Shown here one piece after another: positions 1 through 9,158 of a stretch of 64,000 nucleotides of DNA (positions within the stretch are counted from its first letter, which is position 1; each line of letters opens with the position of its first letter). The notes beneath the pieces were generated by a model. That model was not told where the DNA came from and ran no database searches. It worked only from the letters and a program-made list of their open reading frames with translations. A program made the translations under genes and the position numbers. The DNA is from Franconibacter pulveris DSM 19144 (lineage in GTDB: Bacteria > Pseudomonadota > Gammaproteobacteria > Enterobacterales > Enterobacteriaceae): NCBI GenBank assembly GCA_000621185.1, contig KK211223.1, forward strand, positions 207,077-271,076, read 5' to 3'.

Positions 1-272
1 TCTTCTTCAGAAGCGATGCCCGCCACGATATCGCGAGCGCGCAGTGCGGCTTTCAGCTTTTCGTTGGCGAACAGATCGAGCTTTTGCTGCACCTCGCCCT
101 GAACGTTTTCCGCGCCGCTGGCGCCGAGAATATCAACCAGACCTGCTTTGTTGATATCGCGGTGGATAATCTTCGCGCCCAGCTTTATTGCCGACAGCAG
201 CGCCGTCAGTTCACCGGTCGCATGTGAAAATTCGTGCTGCTTTTCGACAATAAACTCACCTAACGTTTTCAT
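1..272 (-). CDS. fbp: Fructose-1,6-bisphosphatase class I, N-terminal part (cut by window edge)
   Basis: Gluconeogenic enzyme that hydrolyses fructose-1,6-bisphosphate to fructose-6-phosphate and phosphate in the cytoplasm. Reading the minus strand from the ATG at 272-270 gives [20 protein letters not shown] and continues with the [20 protein letters not shown] segment, which matches the start of E. coli Fbp almost residue for residue. About 90 codons are visible and the rest lies beyond position 1. It is divergent from mpl, as in E. coli, with a 175-bp shared promoter region. The reading frame is intact as far as it can be seen. Confidence 0.95.
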   Translation of the reverse strand, partial: MKTLGEFIVEKQHEFSHATGELTALLSAIKLGAKIIHRDINKAGLVDILGASGAENVQGEVQQKLDLFANEKLKAALRARDIVAGIASEE

Positions 273-447
273 AACACTTTCCCTGCATCTGAAGTTGAGT
301 AAAGCGATCACAACAATATTAACAAAGTTTCAAATTGTCGCGCAGAAGTGAATCGTGTAAGCCAAATACAGATAATCCTGAAAGGCATTTCTCCGGCCCC
401 CTTCCTGCGGGTAGAATGTGCGCCGGACTAAAAAAGGATAGTGACGT

Positions 448-1815
448 ATGCGCATTCATATTCTGGGTATTTGTGGCACTTTTATGGGCGGACTCGCGAT
501 GCTGGCGCGTTCGCTTGGCCACGAGGTGACGGGCTCGGATGCTAATGTCTACCCGCCAATGAGCACCCTTCTTGAAAAGCAAGGTATCGAATTAATCCAG
601 GGCTACGACGCCGCGCAGCTGGAGCCGCGCCCGGACCTGGTCATCATCGGCAACGCCATGACTCGCGGCAATCCCTGCGTGGAAGCGGTGCTGGAGCAGG
701 GCATTCCTTATATGTCCGGCCCGCAGTGGCTGCACGATTTTGTGCTGCGCGACCGCTGGGTCGTCGCCATCGCCGGCACCCACGGTAAAACCACCACCGC
801 CGGCATGGCCGCCTGGATCCTTGAAGCCTGCGGCTACAAGCCGGGCTTTGTGATAGGCGGCGTGCCAGGTAATTTTGACGTTTCCGCGCGCCTTGGCGAT
901 AGTCCGTTCTTCGTAATCGAAGCTGACGAATACGACTGCGCCTTTTTCGATAAGCGCTCCAAGTTCGTCCACTACGCGCCGCGCACGCTGGTGCTAAACA
1001 ATCTGGAATTCGACCACGCCGATATCTTCGACGACCTGAAGGCTATCCAGAAGCAGTTCCACCATCTGGTGCGCATCGTGCCGGGGCAGGGGAAAATCAT
1101 CTGGCCCGAAAGCGATATCAACCTGAAGCAAACGCTGGGGATGGGTTGCTGGAGCGAGCAGGAGACGGTTGGCGAGCAGGGCCACTGGCAGGCGAAAAAG
1201 CTGACGACCGACGCCTCAAACTGGGAAGTGTGGCTTGACGGCGAAAAAGTAGGGGAAGTGAACTGGGGCCTCGTAGGCGAGCACAACATGCATAACGGGC
1301 TGATGGCGATTGCCGCAGCACGCCATGTAGGCGTAACGCCCGCCGACGCTGCGCAGGCGCTGGGTTCATTCGTTAATGCACGCCGCCGTCTGGAATTGCG
1401 CGGCGAAGCGAACGGCGTAACCGTGTATGACGATTTCGCCCATCACCCGACCGCTATCCTCGCCACGCTTGCCGCCCTGCGCGGCAAAGTAGGCGGCACG
1501 GCGCGCATCCTCGCCGTGCTGGAGCCGCGCTCCAACACCATGAAGATGGGCGTCAGCAAAGACGATCTCGCCCCTTCGCTCGGTCGCGCCGACGAAGTGT
1601 TCCTCTTCCAGCCGCACCATATTCCGTGGCAGGTGGCGGAAGTGGCGGAGGCCTGCGTACAGCCTGCCCACTGGAGCGCCGATCTCGACACGCTGGTGGA
1701 GATGATTGTGAAAACCGCGCAGCCTGGCGACCATATCCTGGTGATGAGCAACGGCGGCTTTGGCGGCATTCATCAGAAGCTGCTGGATGGCCTTGCGCAG
1801 AAAGCGCAGGCCTGA
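448..1815 (+). CDS. mpl: UDP-N-acetylmuramate:L-Ala-gamma-D-Glu-meso-DAP ligase
   Basis: Cytoplasmic murein-recycling ligase that joins the recovered tripeptide L-Ala-gamma-D-Glu-mDAP to UDP-MurNAc, bypassing part of de novo peptidoglycan synthesis. The 455-residue protein is within two residues of E. coli Mpl. It shows the Mur-ligase N-terminal Rossmann start (IHILGICGTFMGGLA, residues 3-17), the ATP-binding P-loop AGTHGKTTTAG (about 109-119) and the central EADEYDCAFFDKRSKF stretch. The start is supported by AAGGA about 8 nt upstream. It is divergent from fbp, followed by a hairpin terminator, and probably monocistronic. Confidence 0.96.
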   Translation: MRIHILGICGTFMGGLAMLARSLGHEVTGSDANVYPPMSTLLEKQGIELIQGYDAAQLEPRPDLVIIGNAMTRGNPCVEAVLEQGIPYMSGPQWLHDFVLRDRWVVAIAGTHGKTTTAGMAAWILEACGYKPGFVIGGVPGNFDVSARLGDSPFFVIEADEYDCAFFDKRSKFVHYAPRTLVLNNLEFDHADIFDDLKAIQKQFHHLVRIVPGQGKIIWPESDINLKQTLGMGCWSEQETVGEQGHWQAKKLTTDASNWEVWLDGEKVGEVNWGLVGEHNMHNGLMAIAAARHVGVTPADAAQALGSFVNARRRLELRGEANGVTVYDDFAHHPTAILATLAALRGKVGGTARILAVLEPRSNTMKMGVSKDDLAPSLGRADEVFLFQPHHIPWQVAEVAEACVQPAHWSADLDTLVEMIVKTAQPGDHILVMSNGGFGGIHQKLLDGLAQKAQA

Positions 1816-1860
1816 AAAAAGGGCGTCTCCCGCGCCCCTGGCTTCATCCTTGCTGGTAAG

Positions 1861-1890
1861 AAAAGCCGCTTCCTGCGAAGCGGCTTTTTT
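1861..1890. terminator. Intrinsic terminator between convergent mpl and the epimerase-like gene
   Basis: AAGCCGCTT and AAGCGGCTT form a perfect stem around a short loop, followed by TTTTTT on the + strand and flanked by an A-run on the other side. It lies between two convergent genes, so it can serve both directions. Confidence 0.85.
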
Positions 1891-1895
1891 ATGCT

Positions 1896-3104
1896 TTACT
1901 CTTTCGCGATAGGCGTATCGCTGGCTTGCGTTTGCTTATCGCCCTGAATGGCGGCGACCTGTTTCTCCACGTCCGCCACCTGTTCGCTGCTGTGCAGCAG
2001 CGTGTAGGTTAAATCGAACTGTGTGCTGGCGCCGGGGGCGAGTTGCTTCACGCGCTTCTGCTCGCGCTCAATGATCACCGGATAAGCGTAGCTGGTGCCC
2101 GGCTCGATGCCGGTCACATAACCCTGTTTTTCCGTATCGGTGTTTTTCCACATCGTCAGCACCGGCAGTTGCGACACGTTAAAACCGATAGCCGCCCCTT
2201 TGTCGCCCGCTTTGTTGATCACGGCGGCGAGGGTCTGCTGGTTCGCATCGGCAAGCGGGGTAAGGTTAAAGACCATTTCGTCAAAGCCTTTCGTCGGCGC
2301 GCTGTAGGTATTCCACGCTTTCATTCCGCCTTTGGCGTAGTCGTTAAAGGGACTCACGTTCGCTAGCGGAGCGATAAAGCGCGCGCCTTCTTCCAGAATC
2401 GGCTTGCCGAAGTTGCTGTGGTAGATAATCTGATAGTCATGCGGATAATCGGCGTGGTTCGTCAGCACATCGTGCAGGCTGAAGCTGTTGCTGCCCGGCA
2501 CATAGCGCAGTTCAGTCATCGTTTGCAGATCCGCTTTTTTAAAGGTGCTCTCTTTAATCAGACCGCGTATGCGGATTTCATACGGCGCGCTTTCGCTTAC
2601 TTCTACTTCCACGCGGGAGGCTGGCGTATTGCCCGCTTTGCCATGCAGCGTATAAAGCTGGCCGTCAGCCGTGGTCGGATGGCCGGTCCACTCATAGCCG
2701 CAGCGCACCATCATTTCATTGAACCCTTCCAGCCAGCCGAGACCGTTGCGGCTTTCCAGATTAATAAATGCCGGGTTCACGACCTCTTTGACCGGCGAAT
2801 CCCAGCCCAGGCGCACGCCAAACCCTTGCGCATGCAGCAGGTTCATGCCGCGCGTAGGGCTTAAGACGATGGTGAGGCCGTTTTCACTGGCGAGCGTGAT
2901 GATTTTGCTGCCCTCCTGCTTGCCGCCGTGCAGCACTTTTTGCTCAATGCTGAACGGGGCGCCTTTGAGGTTCAGCTGCTGGCTGGTTATGCGCCAGTCT
3001 CCTTTATCCGTGCCCTTTTCAGCGTTGGTCAGCACCCAGGTCTGGGCGGAAGCCTGAGCCGAAACCAGCAGCGCGAGCGAGGTCAGAAGCAGCGTCTTTT
3101 TCAT
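1896..3104 (-). CDS. Exported aldose-1-epimerase-like protein (DUF4432 type)
   Basis: The 402-residue protein begins with a classic signal peptide (KK at residues 2-3, a leucine-rich core, and cleavage expected after the ASA ending near residue 20), so it should be periplasmic. The body resembles the galactose-mutarotase superfamily, in particular the DUF4432 branch: the segments IVLSPTRGMNLLHAQGFGV and HSNFGKPILEEGARFIAP are typical of a beta-sandwich sugar-ring-binding fold. Its substrate is not known and mutarotase activity is an inference from family. It is transcribed alone and is convergent with mpl. The C-terminal tail is polar and rich in Gln and Thr. Confidence 0.75.
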   Translation of the reverse strand: MKKTLLLTSLALLVSAQASAQTWVLTNAEKGTDKGDWRITSQQLNLKGAPFSIEQKVLHGGKQEGSKIITLASENGLTIVLSPTRGMNLLHAQGFGVRLGWDSPVKEVVNPAFINLESRNGLGWLEGFNEMMVRCGYEWTGHPTTADGQLYTLHGKAGNTPASRVEVEVSESAPYEIRIRGLIKESTFKKADLQTMTELRYVPGSNSFSLHDVLTNHADYPHDYQIIYHSNFGKPILEEGARFIAPLANVSPFNDYAKGGMKAWNTYSAPTKGFDEMVFNLTPLADANQQTLAAVINKAGDKGAAIGFNVSQLPVLTMWKNTDTEKQGYVTGIEPGTSYAYPVIIEREQKRVKQLAPGASTQFDLTYTLLHSSEQVADVEKQVAAIQGDKQTQASDTPIAKE

Positions 3105-3270
3105 CCTTTTATCCTTTTTGCTGAATCGATTTAAGTTAATGGCCTGTGAAGACTAGTTTCTGTGGTGGATAAGAAACGTGATCGCATTCACTGCTCGGGA
3201 AAAAGCAGCAGATGAAGGAAATTTTTGAGGCCAGGGTCCGTTTTTTTATGCAATCAGGAGAGGTGTTGCG

Positions 3271-3318
3271 ATGAAAAGTGTGAAGAAAAACCTTGTTAGC
3301 TTTAACGTTTCAGCTTAA
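3271..3318 (+). CDS. Possible 15-residue peptide with a strong ribosome site
   Basis: In the gap between the epimerase-like gene and darP, the sequence AGGAGAGG lies 7 nt before an ATG that opens 15 codons (MKSVKKNLVSFNVSA) ended by TAA. The Shine-Dalgarno match is unusually good and the peptide is basic then hydrophobic. No homologue is recognised, and an ORF this short can arise by chance. The rest of the 3105-3393 gap shows only the darP terminator. Confidence 0.25.
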   Translation: MKSVKKNLVSFNVSA

Positions 3319-3365
3319 GGGGCATGTAAAGAATTAAAAAAGCGAGGAGAGAGAAAGTAAAAAAG

Positions 3366-3388
3366 AAGCCCGGCAGAACCGGGCTTTT
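3366..3388 (-). terminator. Intrinsic terminator of darP
   Basis: Read on the minus strand, AAGCCCGG and CCGGGCTT pair around a five-base loop and are followed by a T-rich tract, immediately downstream of the darP stop codon at 3394. Confidence 0.85.
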
Positions 3389-3393
3389 AGCGC

Positions 3394-3945
3394 TTATTCC
3401 TGGCCTTCAGCCAGTTCGCGTAGATACTGGAAAATCAGGCGGGCGGATTTAGGCGGCTTATTGCCTTCCTTTTCCTTTTTCGCGTTGCGGATAAGCGAAC
3501 GCAGCTGCTGACGGTCCGCCTGCGGCCAGAGGTTCAGCACGTCCGGCACCGCGTCGTCGCCTTCTTCAATCAACCGGTCGCGCAGATGCTCCAGCTTATG
3601 GAACAGCGCCACCTGCTGGTTGTGGCGGTTTTTCAGTTTATCCAGGGCCTGACGGATAGGCTCGTCATCGCGCTGGCGAAGCATTTTGCCGATAAGCTGC
3701 ATCTGGCGGCGGCGGCCTTCTTTCTTGATGCGCTGCGCCAGTTCAATCGCGGCGCGCAGATCTTCATCCAGCGGGATTTTATCCAGGGCGTTCTTGCCCA
3801 GGTCCACCAGCTCGGCGCCGAGACGTTTTAACTCTTCGGCATCGCGCTTAATTTCGCTTTTGCTGACCCAGATAATCTCGTCATCGTCGTCTTCGTTTTC
3901 ATTATCAGGGACATCATCGAGCCAGTCTTCGGGCTGCTTTGTCAT
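3394..3945 (-). CDS. darP: Dual-action ribosomal maturation protein DarP (YjgA)
   Basis: Ribosome assembly factor associated with late 50S precursors that promotes 23S rRNA peptidyl-transferase-centre maturation. The 183 residues match the YjgA family along their length: a strongly acidic N-terminus ([13 protein letters not shown], about residues 11-23), charged helices containing [19 protein letters not shown], and a basic C-terminal half including [20 protein letters not shown]. It is divergent from pmbA across about 106 bp, the usual enterobacterial arrangement, and is followed by its own terminator. Confidence 0.95.
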   Translation of the reverse strand: MTKQPEDWLDDVPDNENEDDDDEIIWVSKSEIKRDAEELKRLGAELVDLGKNALDKIPLDEDLRAAIELAQRIKKEGRRRQMQLIGKMLRQRDDEPIRQALDKLKNRHNQQVALFHKLEHLRDRLIEEGDDAVPDVLNLWPQADRQQLRSLIRNAKKEKEGNKPPKSARLIFQYLRELAEGQE

Positions 3946-4051
3946 CTCAGGCTCCTTAAAAAAAGAGGCTAATACTACCAGTTAAGGCGCGCACTGCGAA
4001 ATGGTTCTCTGTTAGACTCAAAAAATACGTCTTCTGTTTTCACCTTACATT

Positions 4052-5404
4052 ATGGCATTCGCGATGAAACTAATCACACAAGTTGCGCAACAGCGCAAAA
4101 CACTGGAAGAGGCCGTCGCCACTGCGCTGGAACTGGCATCGGGCAAGGCGGACGGCGCGGAAGTGGCGGTGAGCAAAACCACCGGTCTGAGCGTCAGCAC
4201 CCGCTACGGTGAGGTGGAAAATGTGGAATTCAACAGCGATGGGGCGCTCGGCATTACCGTTTACCATCAGAACCGTAAAGGCAGCGCTTCGTCCACCGAC
4301 TTAAGCCCACAGGCGATTGCCCGCACGGTGCAGGCGGCGCTGGATATCGCGCGTTACACCTCGCCGGATCCGTGTGCGGGCGTGGCGGATAAAGATCTGC
4401 TGGCGTTTGACGCGCCGGATCTCTCTCTGTTCCATCCGGCGGAAGTGGACCCGGATCGCGCCATTGAGCTTGCCGCGCGCGCCGAGCAGGCCTCGCTGAA
4501 AGCCGATAAGCGCATTACCAATACCGAGGGCGGCAGCTTCAACAGCCATTACGGCATTAAAGTATTTGGCAACAGCCACGGCATGCTGCAGAGCTACTGC
4601 TCCACCCGCCACTCGCTTTCAAGCTGCGTCATTGCCGAAGAGAACGGCGACATGGAGCGCGACTATGCCTACACCATCGGCCGGGCAATCGAAGATTTGC
4701 GCTCGCCGGAGTGGGTGGGCGAAGAGTGTGCTAAGCGCACCCTGTCCCGCCTGTCGCCGCGTAAGCTCCCCACCATGAAAGCGCCGGTAATTTTCGCCCA
4801 TGAAGTGGCGACCGGTTTGTTCGGTCATCTGGTGGGCGCCATTAGCGGCGGCGCGGTTTACCGCAAATCGACCTTCCTGCTGGATTCGCTGGGTAAACAG
4901 ATCCTGCCTGACTGGCTGACGATTGAAGAGCATCCGCACCTGCTGAAAGGGCTCGCCTCTACGCCGTTTGACAGCGAAGGGGTGCGCACCGAGCGTCGCG
5001 ATATCGTGAAGGATGGCGTGCTGCAACAGTGGCTGCTGACTAACTATTCAGCGCGCAAGCTGGGGCTGAAAAGCACTGGCCACGCGGGCGGCATCCATAA
5101 CTGGCGCATCCAGGGGCGCGGACTGAGCTTTGATGAGTTGCTCAAAGAGATGGGCACCGGACTGGTGGTCACCGAGCTGATGGGCCAGGGCGTGAGCGGC
5201 ATTACCGGCGACTATTCCCGCGGCGCGGCCGGGTTCTGGGTGGAAAATGGCGAGATCCAGTATCCGGTAAGCGAAATCACCATCGCCGGCAACCTGAAGG
5301 ATATGTGGCGCAACATGGTCACTATCGCCGACGATATCGAAACGCGCAGCAACATTCAGTGCGGCTCCGTACTGCTGCCGGAGATGAAGATAGCCGGGCA
5401 ATAA
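4052..5404 (+). CDS. pmbA: Metalloprotease subunit TldE/PmbA
   Basis: Non-catalytic half of the TldD-TldE zinc protease, which matures microcin B17, degrades unfolded peptides and processes the CcdA antitoxin. The protein is 450 residues, the same length as E. coli PmbA, and is near-identical in long stretches such as [20 protein letters not shown] and [20 protein letters not shown]. As expected for TldE it lacks the HExxxH zinc site found in TldD. The chosen ATG gives MAFAMKLI, matching the E. coli MALAMKVI start. A strong terminator follows before cybC. Confidence 0.96.
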   Translation: MAFAMKLITQVAQQRKTLEEAVATALELASGKADGAEVAVSKTTGLSVSTRYGEVENVEFNSDGALGITVYHQNRKGSASSTDLSPQAIARTVQAALDIARYTSPDPCAGVADKDLLAFDAPDLSLFHPAEVDPDRAIELAARAEQASLKADKRITNTEGGSFNSHYGIKVFGNSHGMLQSYCSTRHSLSSCVIAEENGDMERDYAYTIGRAIEDLRSPEWVGEECAKRTLSRLSPRKLPTMKAPVIFAHEVATGLFGHLVGAISGGAVYRKSTFLLDSLGKQILPDWLTIEEHPHLLKGLASTPFDSEGVRTERRDIVKDGVLQQWLLTNYSARKLGLKSTGHAGGIHNWRIQGRGLSFDELLKEMGTGLVVTELMGQGVSGITGDYSRGAAGFWVENGEIQYPVSEITIAGNLKDMWRNMVTIADDIETRSNIQCGSVLLPEMKIAGQ

Positions 5405-5411
5405 TTCCCAG

Positions 5412-5437
5412 GGGCGCCCGCAGCGGCGCCCTTTTTT
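5412..5437 (+). terminator. Intrinsic terminator of pmbA
   Basis: GGGCGCC and GGCGCCC pair around a six-base loop (CGCAGC) and are followed directly by TTTTTT, 8 nt after the pmbA stop. It separates pmbA from cybC, which starts 27 nt beyond. Confidence 0.9.
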
Positions 5438-5463
5438 CGTCATCATAATAAGAAGGTAAGCCG

Positions 5464-5853
5464 ATGCGTAAGTCATTGTTAGCAATGTTAGCCGTCTCCT
5501 CCGTGCTGTTTGCCAGCACCGCAGCTCTGGCGGCGGATCTGGAAGATGATATGGACATCCTCAACGACAATTTAAAAACGGTGCAGAAAACCACCGACGC
5601 GGCAGAGATGAAGGATGCCTTAACGAAGATGCGCACCGCCGCGCTGGATGCGAAAAAATCGACGCCGCCGAAGCTTGAGGACAAACCGGCGGACAGCCCG
5701 GAGCTGAAAGATTTCCGTCACGGTCTGGATACGCTGGTAAGCCAGATTGACGGCGCGCTGAAGCTGGCTAATGAAGGCAAGGTGAAGGAAGCGCAGGCGG
5801 CGGCTGAAGATTTCAAAACCACCCGCAACACTTACCACAATAAATACCGTTAA
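5464..5853 (+). CDS. cybC: Soluble cytochrome b562
   Basis: Small periplasmic four-helix haem protein. The 129-residue precursor has a 23-residue signal peptide ending STAALA, leaving a 106-residue mature chain as in E. coli. The haem ligands are in place: Met7 of the mature chain (ADLEDDM) and His102 (TYHNKYR), with the conserved Arg98 four residues earlier. The redox partner is not established for this family. The ribosome site GAAGG precedes the ATG. E. coli K-12 is known for a truncated copy, but this one is intact. Confidence 0.95.
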   Translation: MRKSLLAMLAVSSVLFASTAALAADLEDDMDILNDNLKTVQKTTDAAEMKDALTKMRTAALDAKKSTPPKLEDKPADSPELKDFRHGLDTLVSQIDGALKLANEGKVKEAQAAAEDFKTTRNTYHNKYR

Positions 5854-5860
5854 TTGCCAG

Positions 5861-5885
5861 GCCAGCCCGTTCGCTGCGGGCTGGC
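5861..5885. terminator. Hairpin between cybC and nrdG, possible terminator
   Basis: GCCAGCCCG and CGGGCTGGC form a perfect 9-bp stem with a seven-base loop just after cybC and before the convergent nrdG end. No T-run follows on either strand, so termination strength is uncertain. Confidence 0.5.
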
Positions 5886-5904
5886 TGGTTCCTGCACAGG
5901 CGGC

Positions 5905-6369
5905 TCAGCGTAAATAATGAATCACCTGATTGCTGCTGCCGCGCCAGATAAGCGCCGGGTCTTTGAGATCCTGCATGAACTTCCCGTCTACCAGCACGTT
6001 GATAAGGTCAACGACCTCACGCTGCGCTGGCGTTAATTCCTCAAGCTTATAGCCGGTCCATACCCAGATATCTTTACCGGGACATTCAGCCCGCACGCGA
6101 CGCACCAGCGTTAGAATCGCCGGCACGTTTTGTGGATGCAGCGGGTCGCCGCCAGAGAGCGACAGCCCCTGACGTTTTATGCGGGTATCGTTGAGGTCCT
6201 GGATTATCTGCGCTTCCATTTCTGGCGTGAAATGAGCGCCGGAGTTAAGCCGCCAGGTGCTTTTGTTATAGCAGCCGGGGCATTCATGAACGCACCCCGC
6301 GACAAACAGCGTGCAGCGGGTGCCGGGGCCGTTGACTATATCAACCGGATAGTACTGATGAAAATTCAT
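5905..6369 (-). CDS. nrdG: Anaerobic ribonucleotide reductase activating protein
   Basis: Radical-SAM activase that installs the glycyl radical on NrdD under anaerobiosis. With the ATG at 6369 the protein begins MNFHQYYPVDIVNG as in E. coli. The [4Fe-4S] motif CVHECPGC places Cys26, Cys30 and Cys33 exactly as in the family, and LSGGDP is the SAM-binding GGE-like motif. An upstream in-frame TTG at 6381 would add four residues but is less likely. It lies downstream of nrdD on the same strand, separated by an ERIC array of roughly 300 bp, so co-transcription would have to pass through that repeat. Confidence 0.95.
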   Translation of the reverse strand: MNFHQYYPVDIVNGPGTRCTLFVAGCVHECPGCYNKSTWRLNSGAHFTPEMEAQIIQDLNDTRIKRQGLSLSGGDPLHPQNVPAILTLVRRVRAECPGKDIWVWTGYKLEELTPAQREVVDLINVLVDGKFMQDLKDPALIWRGSSNQVIHYLR

Positions 6370-6382
6370 TCCGCTTCTCAAT

Positions 6383-6671
6383 TGACGCCATAGCGGCGTT
6401 GGCTGCGCTCATTCGCCCCGGTCACTTACAGAAGTAAGCTCCCGGGGACTCGTTCGTTTGCCGCCTTGCTCTGACGTCAGTTGCTTTGCGGAACCGCTCC
6501 TCAAGTGACGCCATAACGGCGTTGGCTGCGCTCATTCGCCCCGGTCACTTACCGGAGTAAGCTCCCGGGGACTCGTTCGTTTGCCGCCTTGCTCTGACGT
6601 CAGTTGCTTTGCGGAACCGCTTTTCAAGTGACGCCATAGCGGCGTTGGCTGCGCTCATTCGCCCCGGTCAC
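6383..6671. repeat. Tandem ERIC-type repeats (two full 123-bp units plus a 43-bp third)
   Basis: The segment beginning TGACGCCATA(G/A)CGGCG recurs at 6383, 6506 and 6629, an exact period of 123 bp. Read on the minus strand each full unit contains GGGAGCTTAC, GTAAGTGACCGGGGCGA and GCGCAGCCAACGCC. These are the hallmark core of enterobacterial repetitive intergenic consensus (ERIC/IRU) elements. The third copy breaks off after GGTCAC. The units differ only at a few bases, such as CTTACAGAAG versus CTTACCGGAG. The array fills nearly all of the 361-bp nrdD-nrdG gap. Its transcript would form a long imperfect hairpin. Confidence 0.85.
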
Positions 6672-6730
6672 CATCAGCGCGGCGTGAGCCATGCAGGGCG
6701 GGTTAGCGAGCCGATACCCATCATCAGGCC

Positions 6731-8866
6731 TTACCCAATCTGTCCGTTGCCTAAATGCTTCACGCGGCGTTTTACCTCTTCTTGCTTGCCAGCGTTAAAC
6801 GGACGCGCATCCGGGCTGCCGAGATAGCCGCACACGCGGCGGGTAACGGAGACGCGGGCGGCGTCGTGGTTGCCGCATTTCGGGCAGGTGAACCCTTTGC
6901 TGGTGCACTCAAACTCGCCGGTAAAGCCGCACTCGTAACACTCATCGATTGGCGTATTCGTGCCGTAATAAGGCACATGCTGATAGCTGTAATCCCATAC
7001 GTCTTCCAGCGCCCGCAGGTTGTGCTGAATGTTCGGATATTCGCCGTAGCAGATGAAACCGCCGTTCGCGAGCGGCGGGTAGGGCGCTTCAAAGTCGATT
7101 TTGTCGTAAGGGTTCACCTTTTTCTCCACGTCCAGGTGGAAGCTGTTGGTGTAATAACCCTTGTCGGTTACGCCCGGCACCACGCCGAACTCGGCGGTAT
7201 CAAGACGGCAGAAGCGGTCGCAGAGGTTTTCGCTCGGCGTGCTGTAGAGGCTAAAGCCGTAGCCGGTCTCCTCTTTCCACTGGTCCACCGCGTCACGCAA
7301 CCGCGCCACAATGGCGATGGCTTTGGCGCGCAGCGTTTCGCTGTCATAAACATGCTGATTGCCGCTGAGCGCGTTGATGGTTTCATGAATGCCAATGTAG
7401 CCAAGGGAAATTGAAGCGCGGCCGTTTTTAAAGATCTCCGCCACCTCGTCATCCGCTTTCAGGCGTACGCCGCAGGCCCCTTCCATATAGAGAATGGGCG
7501 CCACGCGCGCTTTTACCCCTTCGAGACGGGCGATGCGGGTCATCAGCGCCTTGCGCGCCAGCGCCAGACGCTCATCCAGCAGCGTCCAGAAGGCGGCTTC
7601 GTCGCCTTTCGCTTCCAGCGCGATGCGCGGCAGGTTAAGGCTGATAACGCCGAGGTTGTTGCGTCCGTCGTGGATCTGCTCGCCGTTCTCTTCGTACACC
7701 CCAAGGAAGCTGCGACAGCCCATCGGCGTTTTGAAGGAGCCGGTGACTTTCACCACCTGGTCGTAGTTCAGAATATCGGGATACATGCGCTTGCTCGCGC
7801 ACTCCAGCGCCAGCTGCTTGATGTCATAGTTAGGGTCGCCGAATTTGTGGTTCAGGCCGTCGCGAATGGCGAACACCAGCTTCGGAAAGACTGCCGTTTT
7901 ACGGTTTTTACCCAGCCCTGCGATACGGTTGCGCAGAATCGAGGTCTGGATGAGGCGCGACTCCCACGATGTACCGAGGCCGAAGCCGAACGTGACGAAG
8001 GGCGTCTGGCCGTTGGCGGTGTGCAGCGTATTGACTTCATATTCCAGCGACTGGAAAGCGTCGTAACACTCTTTTTCCGTGCGGTTGCGGGCATAGCCCT
8101 CCGCGTCCGCTATCTGCCACTCTTGCGCCACCCGACGGTGTTTTTCAAAGCTTGCGGCGACGAAAGGCGCCAGCACCTCATCGATGCGGTTAATCGTGGT
8201 GCCGCCGTAAATATGGCTCGCCACCTGAGCGATAATCTGCGCCGTCACGGCGGTGGCGGTGGAGATAGATTTCGGCGGCTCGATTTCGGCGTTGCCCATC
8301 TTAAAGCCGCGCGTCAGCATGCCTTTTAGATCAATCAGCATGCAGTTGAACATCGGGAAAAAGGGCGAGTAGTCGAGGTCGTGATAGTGAATTTCGCCGC
8401 GCTCGTGCGCCAGCACCACGTCGCGCGGCAGCAGGTGCTGACGGGCGTAGTGTTTTGCGACGATGCCCGCCAGCAGGTCGCGCTGGGTCGGGATGACTTT
8501 GCTGTCTTTGTTCGCGTTTTCATTGAGCAGCGAAGCGTTTGTCTGCTCCACCAGCCCCTGAATTTCGCGGTTCAGGCGGCCGCGCTTTTCACGTTCCACA
8601 TCGCGGTCGTGGCGGTACTCAATGTAGGCGCGCGCCAGCTGCTTGTGGTTGCCCGCCATCAGCTGGTTTTCCACGGCGGTCTGAATTTCATGGATATCGA
8701 CCTGGCTGCGCCCCTGCATCTGCTGGCTTACCAGGGCGGCGACGGTGGCGCAATAATCGGCGTCATCGACTCCCGCTGCTTTTGCGGCACGAAGAATGGC
8801 TTCCTGAATGCGCGCTGAATCGAAAGGTACTTTGCACCCGTCTCTTTTCACTACATGCGGTGTCAT
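6731..8866 (-). CDS. nrdD: Anaerobic ribonucleoside-triphosphate reductase (class III)
   Basis: Oxygen-sensitive glycyl-radical enzyme that reduces ribonucleoside triphosphates to deoxy forms with formate as reductant. The length is 711 residues against 712 in E. coli. It has an N-terminal ATP-cone (VVKRDGCKVPFDSARIQEAI, about 5-24), a C-terminal zinc site made by CYECGF and CPKCG, and the glycyl-radical loop RVCGYLG near the end. It heads a minus-strand unit with nrdG. Upstream are two NrdR-like boxes spaced 31 bp apart, so repression by NrdR is expected. Confidence 0.97.
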   Translation of the reverse strand: MTPHVVKRDGCKVPFDSARIQEAILRAAKAAGVDDADYCATVAALVSQQMQGRSQVDIHEIQTAVENQLMAGNHKQLARAYIEYRHDRDVEREKRGRLNREIQGLVEQTNASLLNENANKDSKVIPTQRDLLAGIVAKHYARQHLLPRDVVLAHERGEIHYHDLDYSPFFPMFNCMLIDLKGMLTRGFKMGNAEIEPPKSISTATAVTAQIIAQVASHIYGGTTINRIDEVLAPFVAASFEKHRRVAQEWQIADAEGYARNRTEKECYDAFQSLEYEVNTLHTANGQTPFVTFGFGLGTSWESRLIQTSILRNRIAGLGKNRKTAVFPKLVFAIRDGLNHKFGDPNYDIKQLALECASKRMYPDILNYDQVVKVTGSFKTPMGCRSFLGVYEENGEQIHDGRNNLGVISLNLPRIALEAKGDEAAFWTLLDERLALARKALMTRIARLEGVKARVAPILYMEGACGVRLKADDEVAEIFKNGRASISLGYIGIHETINALSGNQHVYDSETLRAKAIAIVARLRDAVDQWKEETGYGFSLYSTPSENLCDRFCRLDTAEFGVVPGVTDKGYYTNSFHLDVEKKVNPYDKIDFEAPYPPLANGGFICYGEYPNIQHNLRALEDVWDYSYQHVPYYGTNTPIDECYECGFTGEFECTSKGFTCPKCGNHDAARVSVTRRVCGYLGSPDARPFNAGKQEEVKRRVKHLGNGQIG

Positions 8867-9024
8867 GATCTCTCCATTTTAAACAGGTTATCCACAGAGG
8901 CGTACAGGAGGCATGGACGGGATTTTTGTTTTTTTCACCCGCCGCTTCCGGCATTCCGGCCCCTTTTATCCACAGTCTGAATCCCGCTCAGGACGGCGCG
9001 GATTGTTGAAATAGTAGACGAAAA

Positions 9025-9071
9025 ATACAAGATATTGGGCCGGGTGGGATTTTAAAGTCTATATATAGTGC
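9025..9071 (-). promoter_or_regulatory. Paired NrdR boxes upstream of nrdD
   Basis: Two AT-rich palindromes, CAAGATATTG (9028-9037) and CTATATATAG (9059-9068), have centres 31 bp apart, the three-helical-turn spacing typical of NrdR box pairs before ribonucleotide reductase operons. A weak FNR-like site TTGATGCAGGACAA lies at 9099-9112, consistent with anaerobic induction but matching only one half well. The surrounding gap 8867-9158 shows no gene. Confidence 0.65.
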
Positions 9072-9158
9072 TTTGCATCAAAGATGTTTGCGTTTTTATT
9101 GATGCAGGACAAAGCAAACCGGGCAGGGCGCAAAGGATGGGCGGTAGCGTGCGGTAAT

